DNA from: Nocardia sp. CC227C
Lineage (GTDB): Bacteria > Actinomycetota > Actinomycetes > Mycobacteriales > Mycobacteriaceae
Assembly (NCBI RefSeq): GCF_030767025.1
Contig: NZ_JASITE010000002.1
Location: forward strand, 124,001-188,000
Length of the DNA: 64,000 nt
Direction of reading: 5' to 3'
Below the pieces are notes generated by a model. It ran no database searches. It was not told where the DNA came from and worked only from the letters and a program-made list of their open reading frames with translations. The position numbers and the translations under genes were made by a program. Positions 34,256-43,128 of this stretch are shown here, piece after piece; position 1 is the first letter of the stretch, and each line of letters starts with the position of its first letter.

Positions 34256-34654
34256 ATGGGCTCTGTAACCATCGATGCCCTCCGGCGCGCACTCAAGCAG
34301 GCGTGGTCGGCAGAAACGAGCGCCTCGTCCGACTGGACAGACCTGAACCGCGCGAAGGGCCAGTGCGCGGTGACTGCCTGTGTCGTCCAGGACTACCTTG
34401 GCGGTGACATCTTGCACTCTATGGCGACGCTGCCGTCTGGGAAGCAGGTCTCCCACTACGTCAACCTCATCGAGGAGGCGCTCGTCGACCTCACCAGGGA
34501 GCAGTTTCCCGAGGTTACGGAGTTCTCCTCGCCGCAGCCAAAGACCAAGGGATACAGCTCGACTCGCGAGTACTGTCTGTCCTTCGATGCCACGAGAACG
34601 CGATACGAGCTCTTGGCTGAGCGGGTTGCGCGGCAGGTCGCGGGGACAGACTAA
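34256..34654 (+). CDS. YunG-family protein
   Basis: A 132-residue protein resembling YunG (AWSAETSASSDWTDLNRAKGQCAVTACVVQDYLGGDIL, then HYVNLIEEALVDLTREQF). The Cys in GQCAVTA and the His in the HYVN segment recall a papain-like arrangement, but no activity is established. TAGCAT six bases before the ATG and the lack of a Shine-Dalgarno sequence suggest a leaderless transcript. Confidence 0.75.
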   Translation: MGSVTIDALRRALKQAWSAETSASSDWTDLNRAKGQCAVTACVVQDYLGGDILHSMATLPSGKQVSHYVNLIEEALVDLTREQFPEVTEFSSPQPKTKGYSSTREYCLSFDATRTRYELLAERVARQVAGTD

Positions 34655-34697
34655 TGATCCGGCGCCCGGTGGAGTTCTGATCCCGGCACGATCCAGT

Positions 34698-35897
34698 TCA
34701 CCGGTCCATCCACCTCCCGAGGAACTCCCCCACCTCAGGAGCTGCCGCCTGCGGTCGGAGGCTCTCGACGATGTTCTCCATAGCCGTCCGGAGCCGTGTC
34801 GATGCGACGGTCGTGACGGCGTCGAAGTGCCGGGTCAGAACCGTGCAGGCGTCGGTGAGTTGTCCGGCCTGAACATGGTTCTGCGCCAGCCGGATCCGCC
34901 AGGCGGCCTGCTCTCGGGCGAACCCGGCAGAACCGGCTATCGCGGCGTTCAGGTACGCCGCGGCGGTCTGGTGATCATTGAGCCGCATGAATGCCAGGCC
35001 GGAAAGGCCGCTCAGTTGGGCCGCCGACAGGTGCTTCAGGTACTCCGGGTCATGGCCGCGTGCCGATTCGTACGCTCGCTGAGCGCGGCTGACGGCCGCG
35101 GCGGTGCCGGTGCGGTCACCCAGGACGCTGCGGGCTTCGGCCTCGCGAACGGCGGCGAGGGCCCGCAGCTTCGGACCACCCTCACGACGCGCCGCCAGCT
35201 GGGCGGCTTCTGCCAGCTTCACCCCCTCCTTGGGGCGTGAACCCTCCCGGTACGACAGCAGACACGCGTTGATCCAGGCGTGCGCGGCCGCGACGCCGTC
35301 GCCGGAGATTGTGGCGGCCTGGGCGGCGTCAGCGTAGTAGCGTTTGGCCTGTTGCCACCGGCCCGCGTCGTAGTGGACCCACCCGGCGGCGGTCATCATC
35401 TCGGCACCGGCGCTCGTGAGTACCTTGCCGACGGGATCGGTGTAGGTGCCGCGGTCGAGCAGCTGCTCGACGTAGCGCACTTGGCTGGACGCGAGCGCGC
35501 AGAGCTGGTCACCGCCGGCCATGAGCTGGAGTTCATGGATCTCGTTGATGCTCCGGACAATTCGGTCAACGTCAGGCTGACTGACGCGTAGCCGCAGCGC
35601 ACCCGGATCCTCCGCAGCTTGACCGTCGCCGGATAGGGCGACCGCCGCGAGTCCGGATTGGAACAACGGGCGCCGGTTCACGTCGGGCTCCTCCCGGGTT
35701 TCAGGAAGCAACGTAGCCAAGGAGACCTGCAGTGCATTGGCTACCCGCCGCAGCACTCGGACGTCATGGACGGCCGGGCCGTCGTGCTCTAACTGCGAGA
35801 CGGCCGGCTGCGTGAGGTGGAGCAGCGCGCCGAGTTCCGCCTGGGTGAGTCCGACCGATCTGCGAAGTCGCCGAATTATCTCACCGGTCGTCTGCAT
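34698..35897 (-). CDS. XRE regulator with tetratricopeptide-like C-terminus
   Basis: A 399-residue protein. The N-terminal Cro/C1 helix-turn-helix (residues 5-65: IIRRLRRSVGLTQAELGALLHLTQPAVSQLEHDG) is followed by a long helical TPR-like region (about 150-390: AGRWQQAKRYYADAAQAA, AYLNAAIAGSAGFAREQAAWRIRLAQNHVQAG). This architecture is frequent in actinomycete regulators that respond to proteins or peptides. A palindrome (35,984-36,003) lies upstream of its start. Confidence 0.85.
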   Translation of the reverse strand: MQTTGEIIRRLRRSVGLTQAELGALLHLTQPAVSQLEHDGPAVHDVRVLRRVANALQVSLATLLPETREEPDVNRRPLFQSGLAAVALSGDGQAAEDPGALRLRVSQPDVDRIVRSINEIHELQLMAGGDQLCALASSQVRYVEQLLDRGTYTDPVGKVLTSAGAEMMTAAGWVHYDAGRWQQAKRYYADAAQAATISGDGVAAAHAWINACLLSYREGSRPKEGVKLAEAAQLAARREGGPKLRALAAVREAEARSVLGDRTGTAAAVSRAQRAYESARGHDPEYLKHLSAAQLSGLSGLAFMRLNDHQTAAAYLNAAIAGSAGFAREQAAWRIRLAQNHVQAGQLTDACTVLTRHFDAVTTVASTRLRTAMENIVESLRPQAAAPEVGEFLGRWMDR

Positions 35898-35983
35898 CGT
35901 GGGCTACCTCGATCCCTCGGGTCGGATCCAACGCGCACGCCGGAATCGGCTGGTTAGCAAAGGTTTTGGCGCTAGTTCGGACG

Positions 35984-36003
35984 ATATACGGGTTTTCGTA
36001 TAT
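35984..36003. promoter_or_regulatory. Palindrome upstream of the XRE-TPR gene
   Basis: ATATACG (35,984-35,990) and CGTATAT (35,997-36,003) form a perfect inverted repeat with a 6-base spacer in an AT-rich patch about 90 bases upstream of the start. It is a candidate operator or part of the promoter. Confidence 0.45.
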
Positions 36004-36068
36004 TTCAAAAGGGTTGGGCTATTTCGGGGCGGTGTAGGCGGTTTTGCGGCCGTACGGTCACGCCTGTA

Positions 36069-36158
36069 CCCGGTACCGGGGTGACGCCGTACTGCCCTTC
36101 ACGGCGCACTGGCCCGCCTTGAGCCGCCGGACCAGTGGCGAAAGCCCCCGGTACCGGG
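36069..36158. repeat. Two copies of a 12-bp palindrome, 78 bp apart
   Basis: CCCGGTACCGGG occurs at 36,069-36,080 and 36,147-36,158, exactly 78 bases apart. The second copy is 42 bases before the gene at 36,200. The intervening sequence has no clear gene. The pair could be a repressor site set or another protein-binding array of the mobile element. Confidence 0.5.
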
Positions 36159-36199
36159 TGCCTCGAACGACATCGAGCCGACCCGACTGGAGAGCCACC

Positions 36200-36409
36200 A
36201 TGCATTCGCCCACGCGGTACCCGTGCGTCGCTCGATGTGGCGTAGCAGCGCATCAGGCACCACCGACGCCATTCACGGTCGCTCAGGCGCACACCGTGAT
36301 GCAGTTTCATGTGGCGTGCCGCGCCAAGCACTGCCCACGGAAGCGTGCGGCGCTCGACGTGCTGATTAACGCCGGCCGTACGAAGCCTTCCGCAATCCAT
36401 CCACGGTGA
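36200..36409 (+). CDS. Small Cys-containing hypothetical protein
   Basis: A 69-residue basic protein with Cys residues spaced along it (YPCVARCGVAAHQ ... FHVACRAKHCPRKRAALDVLINAGR). The C-x(n)-H-x(n)-C-x4-C arrangement could bind a metal. GGAGAGCCACC precedes the ATG. It is the first of three closely spaced same-strand small genes. Confidence 0.55.
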   Translation: MHSPTRYPCVARCGVAAHQAPPTPFTVAQAHTVMQFHVACRAKHCPRKRAALDVLINAGRTKPSAIHPR

Positions 36410-36415
36410 TCACTG

Positions 36416-37000
36416 ATGGGTACCGCAACTCACGACGATGACCACGACAAGCATTCAGTCGGCGCCAGCGGGCCGGGGTGGGTGCCGATGGAGCCGCTGC
36501 CGTCGAGCGAGATGTTCTTGGCGGCGTTTGGCGGAAAGCCGCCCCTGACGGCTGTCGACATCCTCGACCCGGCGTTCGACCTGGTGGCCTGCCAGAGGCA
36601 GTACCGGCGGGCGTACGAGGTTCTCGGCAGTGACACGGCCTCGGCCGACAAGCTGCGGCATGCGGCATCCGAACTGGTCGTGGCGCAGACAGACATCGAA
36701 TTCCTAGTTGCCATCATCGACGACGCCGTCGCTGAGCGGTTGCAGCAGTACCGGCGCCAGCGAGGGAGAGCAGCATCGCGGGTGAGAACTGACGTCGTCG
36801 GCGAAATCGCGCTGCACACGGAGAGCATTGGCGAGATCGCGGCCAGGATGGCGGATCTGTGGGAGGCGGTGACTGCCAAGACCAAGCGGCCCGGCGGCGA
36901 CGAGATATCCGAGGCTCGTCAGTTGGTCGACCTGTGCCAGGGCTACGACTGCTTGGCCGCCGAGGTCGAGACCGGTCGGCGCCAACTGCCTGGAGTGTGA
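36416..37000 (+). CDS. DUF4254-like protein
   Basis: A 194-residue helical protein. [14 protein letters not shown] and [24 protein letters not shown] (about residues 98-165) resemble the DUF4254 signature (helical, with a conserved LHTES). It begins 6 bases after the preceding gene, so it is co-transcribed. The biochemical role is unknown. Confidence 0.55.
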   Translation: MGTATHDDDHDKHSVGASGPGWVPMEPLPSSEMFLAAFGGKPPLTAVDILDPAFDLVACQRQYRRAYEVLGSDTASADKLRHAASELVVAQTDIEFLVAIIDDAVAERLQQYRRQRGRAASRVRTDVVGEIALHTESIGEIAARMADLWEAVTAKTKRPGGDEISEARQLVDLCQGYDCLAAEVETGRRQLPGV

Positions 37001-37005
37001 CGATC

Positions 37006-37209
37006 ATGCGAGATCGACACTCGTCCCGACGCATTCGGCATATCCACATCGAGTCCGGTGCCCTCACTCTGGACTACCGGGCCAGTGCCGAGCAGGCGCA
37101 AAACGTCGCCGACCAACTGGCACAAGGGTTCCCGGAGCTGGTCGTTACCGTCGATGACGACGTCCGGGCCGATCTGCCGCCGCTTCCATGCGCCGACCTG
37201 TGGGACTGA
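37006..37209 (+). CDS. Small hypothetical protein
   Basis: A 67-residue protein, basic at the N-terminus and acidic at the C-terminus ([15 protein letters not shown]). It lies 5 bases after the DUF4254-like gene and is presumably the third gene of that operon. No domain is recognised. Confidence 0.5.
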   Translation: MRDRHSSRRIRHIHIESGALTLDYRASAEQAQNVADQLAQGFPELVVTVDDDVRADLPPLPCADLWD

Positions 37210-37245
37210 GACTCGTCACGAATCTAAATCCGAAGGCACACCACG

Positions 37246-37560
37246 ATGCCAGAAGCGAGCCCGGAGCACTGCATCTTCTATGGCTCCACTCTGAAAAAGC
37301 CGCTCGCCCTCACCGTGCCGCCCGTAGGAGCCACACTGGCTCAACCGCTACCGGACGCCGGGCCGTTTCTGCGCGTGCGCGCGGGTGTGGAGGAGCCAAG
37401 CACGGTCATGCTACATCTGGCGCGGGAACTGGTCGGTGTTTGGCGGCATGCCCATGATGAGTGGCCGACGTTTCGTGATGGAGAAATCGGGAGGGAATAT
37501 CGGCACAGCGAACTTTGTCGCAGCGCAGCTTGGGAAAGACCGGGTACTCGGGCGGGTCGG
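37246..37560 (+). CDS. Possible hypothetical protein, 3' end uncertain
   Basis: The frame opens with ATG after GAAGGCAC and stays open far beyond this point (to 38,148). Only about the first 100 codons look like protein (HCIFYGSTLKKPLALTVPPV ... MLHLARELVGVWRHAHDEW). After that the sequence is better explained by minus-strand genes. A frameshift or truncation near 37,500 is likely. Confidence 0.35.
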
Positions 37561-37563
37561 CAG

Positions 37564-37920
37564 TCAGTCCGCCGCCTCCAGCAGGAACACCGCCACCGCC
37601 AAATGCACCAGGCACTCGTCCGGATGGTGATGGCGATGGGCGTAGCGCAGTTCGAAGGCTCCTCCACGCGTCAGCTCGAGGAGTTGCACCTGGCACAGGT
37701 GCTCGGCCAGCGGGCTATCGGCCTGAACAAAACTGTGGGTGCTCATGGCATGTGGCCTCCGTGGGCGAGTAGGGCTTGGAAGGCGGTGCATCGCCGTGGC
37801 CCCGCTGCGTTCGGCTGCGATGAGGGCGGGCCGAATAACCAAAGCCGCCAGCGTCTCCGGGTCGTCTGGACCATGGCGATGAGGGCGGGAATGAGTGGTG
37901 TGCTCCAGCAGCTCCTTCAT
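37564..37920 (-). CDS. Small hypothetical protein
   Basis: A frame of 118 codons whose ATG overlaps the stop of the upstream gene as ATGA. The last 61 residues (MSTHSFVQADSPLAEHLCQV ... ELRYAHRHHHPDECLVHLAVAVFLLEAAD) look the most protein-like. They have their own GGAGG-preceded ATG at 37,746, so that may be the real start. Function unknown. Confidence 0.45.
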   Translation of the reverse strand: MKELLEHTTHSRPHRHGPDDPETLAALVIRPALIAAERSGATAMHRLPSPTRPRRPHAMSTHSFVQADSPLAEHLCQVQLLELTRGGAFELRYAHRHHHPDECLVHLAVAVFLLEAAD

Positions 37921-38267
37921 CGCCGATGTCTCGGCCGCTGCGGGCGGTCAACCCACGGCGGCTTCCAGATCGGCGTCGCACGGGACGGTGGCCGGATGTC
38001 CTGTAACTGCGGCAACACCTCGGTGTCGTCATCCACGCTCGGCCGGCGGCGGCGGTGGGGCGAGGCCGGCGGGCGCGGCATCGGATCGGTGGGCTCGTCC
38101 AGCTCGTCGACCGAATGTTCTGGGACCGTCTCGGTTTCGTCACCGTGATGCTGGCCAGGGACGAACTCATGTCGCCCCGGCTGGTTGGTGCGCTGCCACC
38201 ACACCCCGATCCGGAAGCCCAGCACGGCCGCGAAGCACACCGAGGCGGGCCACACCAGCGGCGGCAT
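37917..38267 (-). CDS. Small single-pass membrane protein
   Basis: A 116-residue protein. It begins with one hydrophobic helix (LVWPASVCFAAVLGFRIGVWW), followed by an acidic region (about 35-65) and an Arg/Pro-rich tail. Small proteins of this layout occur in conjugative elements of actinomycetes. It is coupled to the next gene on the same strand. Confidence 0.45.
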   Translation of the reverse strand: MPPLVWPASVCFAAVLGFRIGVWWQRTNQPGRHEFVPGQHHGDETETVPEHSVDELDEPTDPMPRPPASPHRRRRPSVDDDTEVLPQLQDIRPPSRATPIWKPPWVDRPQRPRHRR

Positions 38268-39045
38268 CGCTCAGCCACCGGCCGGGGCTGGGTCGTCCGT
38301 CTTCGTTGCCACGTCTCCACCCTCCGGCCACACCCGCCTTGGTGGAAATTCCGTGCCATCCCCCTCCGGCCCCTGCTCTTGGGCAGGCGCAAGCGTCTGG
38401 CCCGCACCGCAACCAGCTCGTCGAACGACTCGATGCACCAGGAGAGTTCAGTGGCGTCATGCTCATGGTGTTGTGGGTCATTCTGTCGAAGGGCATACGG
38501 GCAGGTACTTGCAGACAAGCCAGGCGCTACATCTGCCATTGGCGGCCGGGGCGGAATCCTGGATCCCGCTGGTACAGCGGACGGGCCGGGAGCTGGAGCC
38601 GATCGTGCGGCGGCACTACGGGGGAGACCGCGATGGTCGTGGCGCACGAGGAGACGGTGGTGGCTGCGGCGCAGTCGTTCCTGCAGCTGTGCCGTGGAGC
38701 CGGGAGGAGGTGACGTTTCGGGTGGACTTTACGAGCCAGACGGTGTGGGCAGCGGGAACAACTCAGCTGGTGCGGGCCGGAGGAGGGGCGGTGGCGGCGG
38801 GGTCGGTAAGGAGGAATGACACGGGGCATTTGGGGGAGCCGTTTCGACCGGCGTCATACGCGTCCTGATCAGCCCCTCCCATGTCTAACTGGACAACCGA
38901 GATCTATCAATAGACCGTCGGCACACGTTTTTGACCGTCGGCGCGTGGGACAACCAGAAATTGACTTACAAAGGATGGAAATCGAACAACCGATCCACAG
39001 CCACAACCAGTCGGATTCCCGCCCGGCGTATACATCGGAGTTACG
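38268..39045. other. Degenerate region with coding-like fragments
   Basis: Several frames have protein-like pieces but none forms a clean gene. On the minus strand, ELSWCIESFDELVAVRARRLRL lies at about 38,392-38,457. On the plus strand, SWIPLVQRTGRELEPIVRRHYG is at about 38,553-38,618, and EEVTFRVDFTSQTVWAAGTTQLVRAG runs toward the stop at 38,868. This looks like a junction where genes have been truncated. The last 180 bases are AT-rich and lead into the low-GC cluster. Confidence 0.4.
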
Positions 39046-39930
39046 ATGGACGCACTGCCCGTCTCCGTTATAGTTCCTGCGGCCGACGACCCTCGGATCG
39101 CGGAATGCATTCGCTCGATCGACGAGTCGGTCGAGCTGGTAATAGTATTCAACAAGCCCACGACTCTGGTCAGGGAGGCAGTAAGGCGCGCCACGGGAAG
39201 ATTCCATAGACTGTTAACGACAGAGATCGAAGAACGGAATCTGGGAAAAGCGTACAACGCCGGAATAACTGTCTCTACGTATCCTGTCGTAATCCTGATG
39301 GACTCTGATTGCATCTTCTCTCCGGGCACGATCATGCGGCTCTATAAAGGAACGACCATGGCTCCGATGTGTAAGGGGTCGGTGCGGTTTCTTCACCGAG
39401 GTTGGACGAGTCGGGTAATAGCTATGAGCAGGGAGTACCACACTGCCGATGTGAAGAACGCGTACTCGCCTCCCCTTGCATTCCGAAAAGATATCCGCGA
39501 AATGATTGGAGGGTACTATTTCGACAACGAAATTCACTGGTGCGAAGATCACGAGTTCGATCAACGAGTAGCTCACGCCCAGGTAGAGATACGCTTCGAT
39601 AGTCAGGCGATCGTCGAGCACCCGCCTTTGAGTATCCTGCAAGACCTCCGAAGTTCATTCCGGTACGGAATGGGATATCGTGTCGGCATACAGAAGGGAA
39701 TCATCCTGGGCGGGTGGATTTATGGCGGACGACGAAGCCTGAGGGAATCCCTAGCGATAGATTTCGCACGCCTTGGCGCTAGCCCGGCCTATCTGTTAAT
39801 AGTTTCGCGGAAAAAGTCCATGCTCACCGCCTTGTATATGCTGGCATGGATGGTTGCATTCGCCTCCGGCTACTACTTTCAAATGATGACAAAACACTAT
39901 CCAATCGCGGACTCCGCATTGCATCTGTAA
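39046..39930 (+). CDS. Family 2 glycosyltransferase with C-terminal membrane segment
   Basis: A 294-residue GT-A protein. Its parts are the start strand VSVIVPAADDPRIAECIRSI, the sugar-nucleotide DxD-like VVILMDSDCIFSPG (about residues 83-96), the acceptor-region WCEDHEFDQRVA (about 165-176) and hydrophobic C-terminal helices (TALYMLAWMVAFASGYYF). GGAG precedes the ATG. The DNA is AT-richer than the chromosome and uses TTA leucine codons, so it is likely imported. It is the first gene of the cluster with the methyltransferase and carbamoyltransferase. Confidence 0.8.
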   Translation: MDALPVSVIVPAADDPRIAECIRSIDESVELVIVFNKPTTLVREAVRRATGRFHRLLTTEIEERNLGKAYNAGITVSTYPVVILMDSDCIFSPGTIMRLYKGTTMAPMCKGSVRFLHRGWTSRVIAMSREYHTADVKNAYSPPLAFRKDIREMIGGYYFDNEIHWCEDHEFDQRVAHAQVEIRFDSQAIVEHPPLSILQDLRSSFRYGMGYRVGIQKGIILGGWIYGGRRSLRESLAIDFARLGASPAYLLIVSRKKSMLTALYMLAWMVAFASGYYFQMMTKHYPIADSALHL

Positions 39931-39969
39931 AAATACACGCTATCACTCAGTTTGTTGAGGAGCAAAGCA

Positions 39970-40746
39970 ATGTGGCCGACTATTCGGTGGACCGGGCCTG
40001 AGGAAATCGCCTTCGTGACGTTTCGATCGGCATCTAATGAAGCACTAATGATCGCACGGTCAATAGACCAGATACTTTTCGAGCACGGGTTCACGCAAAT
40101 TCGACTCCTCGACTTCGGAAGTGGCACAGGAGAAGTCGAAATGAGAATCGAAACCGGCAGAGAATCATCTGTCTCCGTCGAGCCATCCGGCAATGATTGG
40201 CTCGTTAGCCGTAGACAAGCAGGGAGGACTCATAATTTGGACGAGCTCGTGAAGCTATTCACGCAGCCGATTGAGATAGATGTCTTCTTGTTTTGCCGCG
40301 TACTCGGATATATATCGGAGCCCGTTGAGGTCTTCAATCTATTGAAGAACCTCTCATCAGATCGATCAATATGGATCGCCGTAGTATCAGCACCATCTGG
40401 AGATCAATACCATATCTGCAAAAAGGCCTTCGAGCAGGGTTTGACAGACCGGTTATCGGAACGCACCTCGGCAATGCGGGCTTTGCTGGAAGATCAGGGA
40501 ATAAACTACGGCACCAAATTGGTGCGTACAGCGTACAGCGTCGATAGTGAGTCGAAGGCCCGAATAGCGCTCGCATTCTTCCTGGGAGTGGATGTGGACA
40601 GTCTTGAGGTCGATCAGCTTCAAAGTTCGATTTGGCGTGGACATCACCCTACGGAACTTACCTCGCACCATACGGTCTTCTATTGGACTATGAACGATCC
40701 TGGACATGCGCGGAAAAGGAGCGAGAATGATAGTACTCGGTCTTAA
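39970..40746 (+). CDS. SAM-dependent methyltransferase-like protein
   Basis: A 258-residue protein with a class I methyltransferase motif I, RLLDFGSGTGEVEMRI (about residues 38-53). A motif IV-like IDVFLFCRVLGYISEPVEVF follows at about 100-119. GAGGAGC lies just before the ATG at 39,970. The 3' end overlaps the carbamoyltransferase gene by 20 bases, so the two are co-expressed. A tailoring methylation of the cluster product is inferred. Confidence 0.65.
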   Translation: MWPTIRWTGPEEIAFVTFRSASNEALMIARSIDQILFEHGFTQIRLLDFGSGTGEVEMRIETGRESSVSVEPSGNDWLVSRRQAGRTHNLDELVKLFTQPIEIDVFLFCRVLGYISEPVEVFNLLKNLSSDRSIWIAVVSAPSGDQYHICKKAFEQGLTDRLSERTSAMRALLEDQGINYGTKLVRTAYSVDSESKARIALAFFLGVDVDSLEVDQLQSSIWRGHHPTELTSHHTVFYWTMNDPGHARKRSENDSTRS

Positions 40747-42403
40747 CGGGTGGAATGACGGGACGCATGATCCTGCAGCGGCATTGATCATCGACGGAAA
40801 AATCAAGTCTTTCGTCGAGGAAGAGAGACTAACCCGCCTTCGGCACTCCGTGTCAAGAATGCCTACCACGGCAACCGCCGCCGTACTCGATGAGGCAGGT
40901 ATAACCCTTGACGATGTCGACGTGGTCGCATATGGATGGAACTTGCCGCAGTACCACGAAGCCCGTGGCCGATCCTTCGCACTGACCAGTGCCGAATTTA
41001 TCCGCGCTGTCACAGGGATCAAGCATATACGAGCCATGCCTGATCTGGCTTGGGTTCCGCATCACTTAGCCCATGCTGCATCCACATACTACTGGATTCC
41101 GAGGAAATCGGCAGCGATCCTCGTGGTAGACGGTTGTGGAGAAACTGAATCAGTATCCCTTTTTCACGGCGCTGGGGAACGTTTGAGAAAGCTGGAATCG
41201 TGGCCCTTGCCGTGCTCTATTGGACTGATGTACCAGGCGGCTACCGAGTACTGTGGATTTCAATTTTTGGACGCCGGAAAGACGATGGGCCTTGCTGCCT
41301 ATGGAAGATCACGCCGTCAGCTCCCTCTCAAATGGATTCAGAACGGCATAGATACGGAAGTGCCATCAGCTTCTTTGGAGTCAGACGTAGTATTACACTG
41401 GCTAAGATATTTTGAAGACAATTATGGTGCTAGTGCCCCAGTGCCGGCTGGACTTAATGTTATCCATTCGGCAGACACGTTCCAAAAGACATTAGAGCGA
41501 CACCGTGCAGTACAGGTGGCCGCAGACGCACAGTTGACCCTTGATCTCGCAGTCACTGGTCTGGTGAAGCATGCTATTCAATCCACCGGTGAATCAACAG
41601 TCTGTGTTGCTGGCGGGGTCGGCTTAAATTGCGTAGTCAACGGTAAGTTGCACTCCGAGGGCATTGACTTGCAGTTGCAACCAGCGCCACATGACGGCGG
41701 GGTTGCTCTCGGAGCGGCGATGTATGTGTCGGTTGAACGAGGCCAGCCCGTTGAGCACAACGGCTCGTGGGCATTGGGCCCGCGGTTCGATACGAACCGT
41801 GTGGTTTCACTCCTGCGTTCGTTAGAAATCGATAGTAAAGAGATCGATGACCCGAGTGACGAGGCTGCAAAGCAACTTGCCGAGGGAGCCCTGATTGGAT
41901 GGTTCCAAGGCAGAGCGGAAGTTGGGCCACGCGCGCTGGGCAATCGTAGCATTCTTTGTAGTGGCACAATCCCTGGTCAGAAGATTCTCGTCAATACAGT
42001 TAAACGAAGAGAGCAATGGCGGCCATTCGCCCCGTCGCTACTTCAAAAGGAGGTGCCCTATATGTTCGGAGACACGCTCGACTCCCCATACATGCTTGTA
42101 AGTCTTCCGATAACGGAAGCTGCGCGGCGCGAATACCCGGCCGTGATCCATATAGACGGAACTTCCCGGCCGCAGACTGTCGAGGAGATTGATGATCCAT
42201 TTTCTAATCTGCTTCAGTGTGTTCGCCGGATAACTGGCAAGGGAATTGTTCTGAATACTTCTTTCAATGGAGCAGGGGAGCCCATCGTGTGCAATCCACT
42301 GGACGCAATACGAACCTTCTTTGCCTCTCCTCTCGATACCCTATTCATCGAGAACGTGATCATTAAGAAGAGTGACGATGAACGACGCGGCAAAGCCATC
42401 TGA
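40727..42403 (+). CDS. Carbamoyltransferase of the TobZ/NodU/CmcH family
   Basis: A 558-residue protein with both family domains. The N-terminal Kae1/YrdC-like O-carbamoyl-AMP domain starts MIVLGLNGWNDGTHDPAAALIIDG and has metal-binding HHLAHAAS (about 111-118) and LVVDGCGE. The C-terminal domain has GRAEVGPRALGNRS (about 395-408) and IVLNTSFNGAGEPIV. These enzymes make carbamoyl-adenylate from carbamoyl phosphate and ATP and move the carbamoyl group to a hydroxyl of a sugar or antibiotic. AAAAGGAG precedes the ATG. It overlaps both neighbours, showing one operon. Confidence 0.9.
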   Translation: MIVLGLNGWNDGTHDPAAALIIDGKIKSFVEEERLTRLRHSVSRMPTTATAAVLDEAGITLDDVDVVAYGWNLPQYHEARGRSFALTSAEFIRAVTGIKHIRAMPDLAWVPHHLAHAASTYYWIPRKSAAILVVDGCGETESVSLFHGAGERLRKLESWPLPCSIGLMYQAATEYCGFQFLDAGKTMGLAAYGRSRRQLPLKWIQNGIDTEVPSASLESDVVLHWLRYFEDNYGASAPVPAGLNVIHSADTFQKTLERHRAVQVAADAQLTLDLAVTGLVKHAIQSTGESTVCVAGGVGLNCVVNGKLHSEGIDLQLQPAPHDGGVALGAAMYVSVERGQPVEHNGSWALGPRFDTNRVVSLLRSLEIDSKEIDDPSDEAAKQLAEGALIGWFQGRAEVGPRALGNRSILCSGTIPGQKILVNTVKRREQWRPFAPSLLQKEVPYMFGDTLDSPYMLVSLPITEAARREYPAVIHIDGTSRPQTVEEIDDPFSNLLQCVRRITGKGIVLNTSFNGAGEPIVCNPLDAIRTFFASPLDTLFIENVIIKKSDDERRGKAI

Positions 42404-43097
42404 TCACGTTGTCGTTGTGGCGCCACATCCAGACGACGAAGCATTCGGTACGGGCGGGATCCTGCAGCACGCAGCGGCTAAAGGCATTCGGACTAGCGTG
42501 GTATTTGTAACTGATGGAGAGCTGCACACTGATCATATTCCGATCCGGCGGGACCAAGCTAGAGACGCCGCAAGCATTCTTCACATCCATGATACGTACT
42601 TCCTTGGGTACGCAGCCCGGAAGATGCGCAGCTGGTACGATGTTGCGTCGGAGCTCGCCATCGTATTCCGGGATATAGAGCCGACGATTGTCTTGTTGCC
42701 GCACGTGGCGGAGACAGATCTGGATCATCACATGGTCAGCATGGTCGGTTCTGAGGCGACTTGGCTTGCCTACAGTCCGCATCAACACCTCGCGAAGGCT
42801 TCTCCGATATCCACCGTGCTTTGTTACGAGATCTGGACACCGATCCAGCGACCTGGAGCTGTATATTCTTTTCAAGAGGATATAATGGCTGTGAAAGAAG
42901 CGGCATTGCAGTGTTATACCGACGAAGACAACCGCTATTCCCTGGGTTCTGCGGCGCGTGGGCTGGGTGCATACCGTGGCTCGATGTACGGTGAGGCAAC
43001 CTTCGCGGAGGCTTTTTTAATTGCGTCGTACCGATCGGACAGCAGATTGTCTCAGCTGATTAATACTCATCCGGACACGCCGGGTACAGAGGGTTAG
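42378..43097 (+). CDS. PIG-L (LmbE-like) family deacetylase
   Basis: A 239-residue protein with the PIG-L zinc-binding motif APHPDDEAFGTGG (about residues 15-27) and the later His pair in ETDLDHHMVS. Members remove acetyl groups from N-acetylglucosaminyl compounds. The start overlaps the carbamoyltransferase 3' end by 26 bases. Together with the glycosyltransferase and carbamoyltransferase it suggests work on an amino sugar. Confidence 0.85.
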   Translation: MNDAAKPSDHVVVVAPHPDDEAFGTGGILQHAAAKGIRTSVVFVTDGELHTDHIPIRRDQARDAASILHIHDTYFLGYAARKMRSWYDVASELAIVFRDIEPTIVLLPHVAETDLDHHMVSMVGSEATWLAYSPHQHLAKASPISTVLCYEIWTPIQRPGAVYSFQEDIMAVKEAALQCYTDEDNRYSLGSAARGLGAYRGSMYGEATFAEAFLIASYRSDSRLSQLINTHPDTPGTEG

Positions 43098-43116
43098 TAT
43101 CCACAAGAAAGTGTAG

Positions 43117-43128
43117 TACTATTGTAGT
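43117..43128 (+). promoter_or_regulatory. Leaderless promoter -10 of the rRNA methyltransferase gene
   Basis: TACTAT (43,117-43,122) ends 6 bases before the ATG at 43,129 and no ribosome binding site is visible. This suggests the gene has its own promoter with transcription starting at the start codon, separate from the upstream operon. Confidence 0.4.

Noticed and set aside
36069..36158. CRISPR-like repeat from the two 12-bp palindromes
   Set aside because: There are only two copies, they are perfect palindromes, and no cas gene is near.
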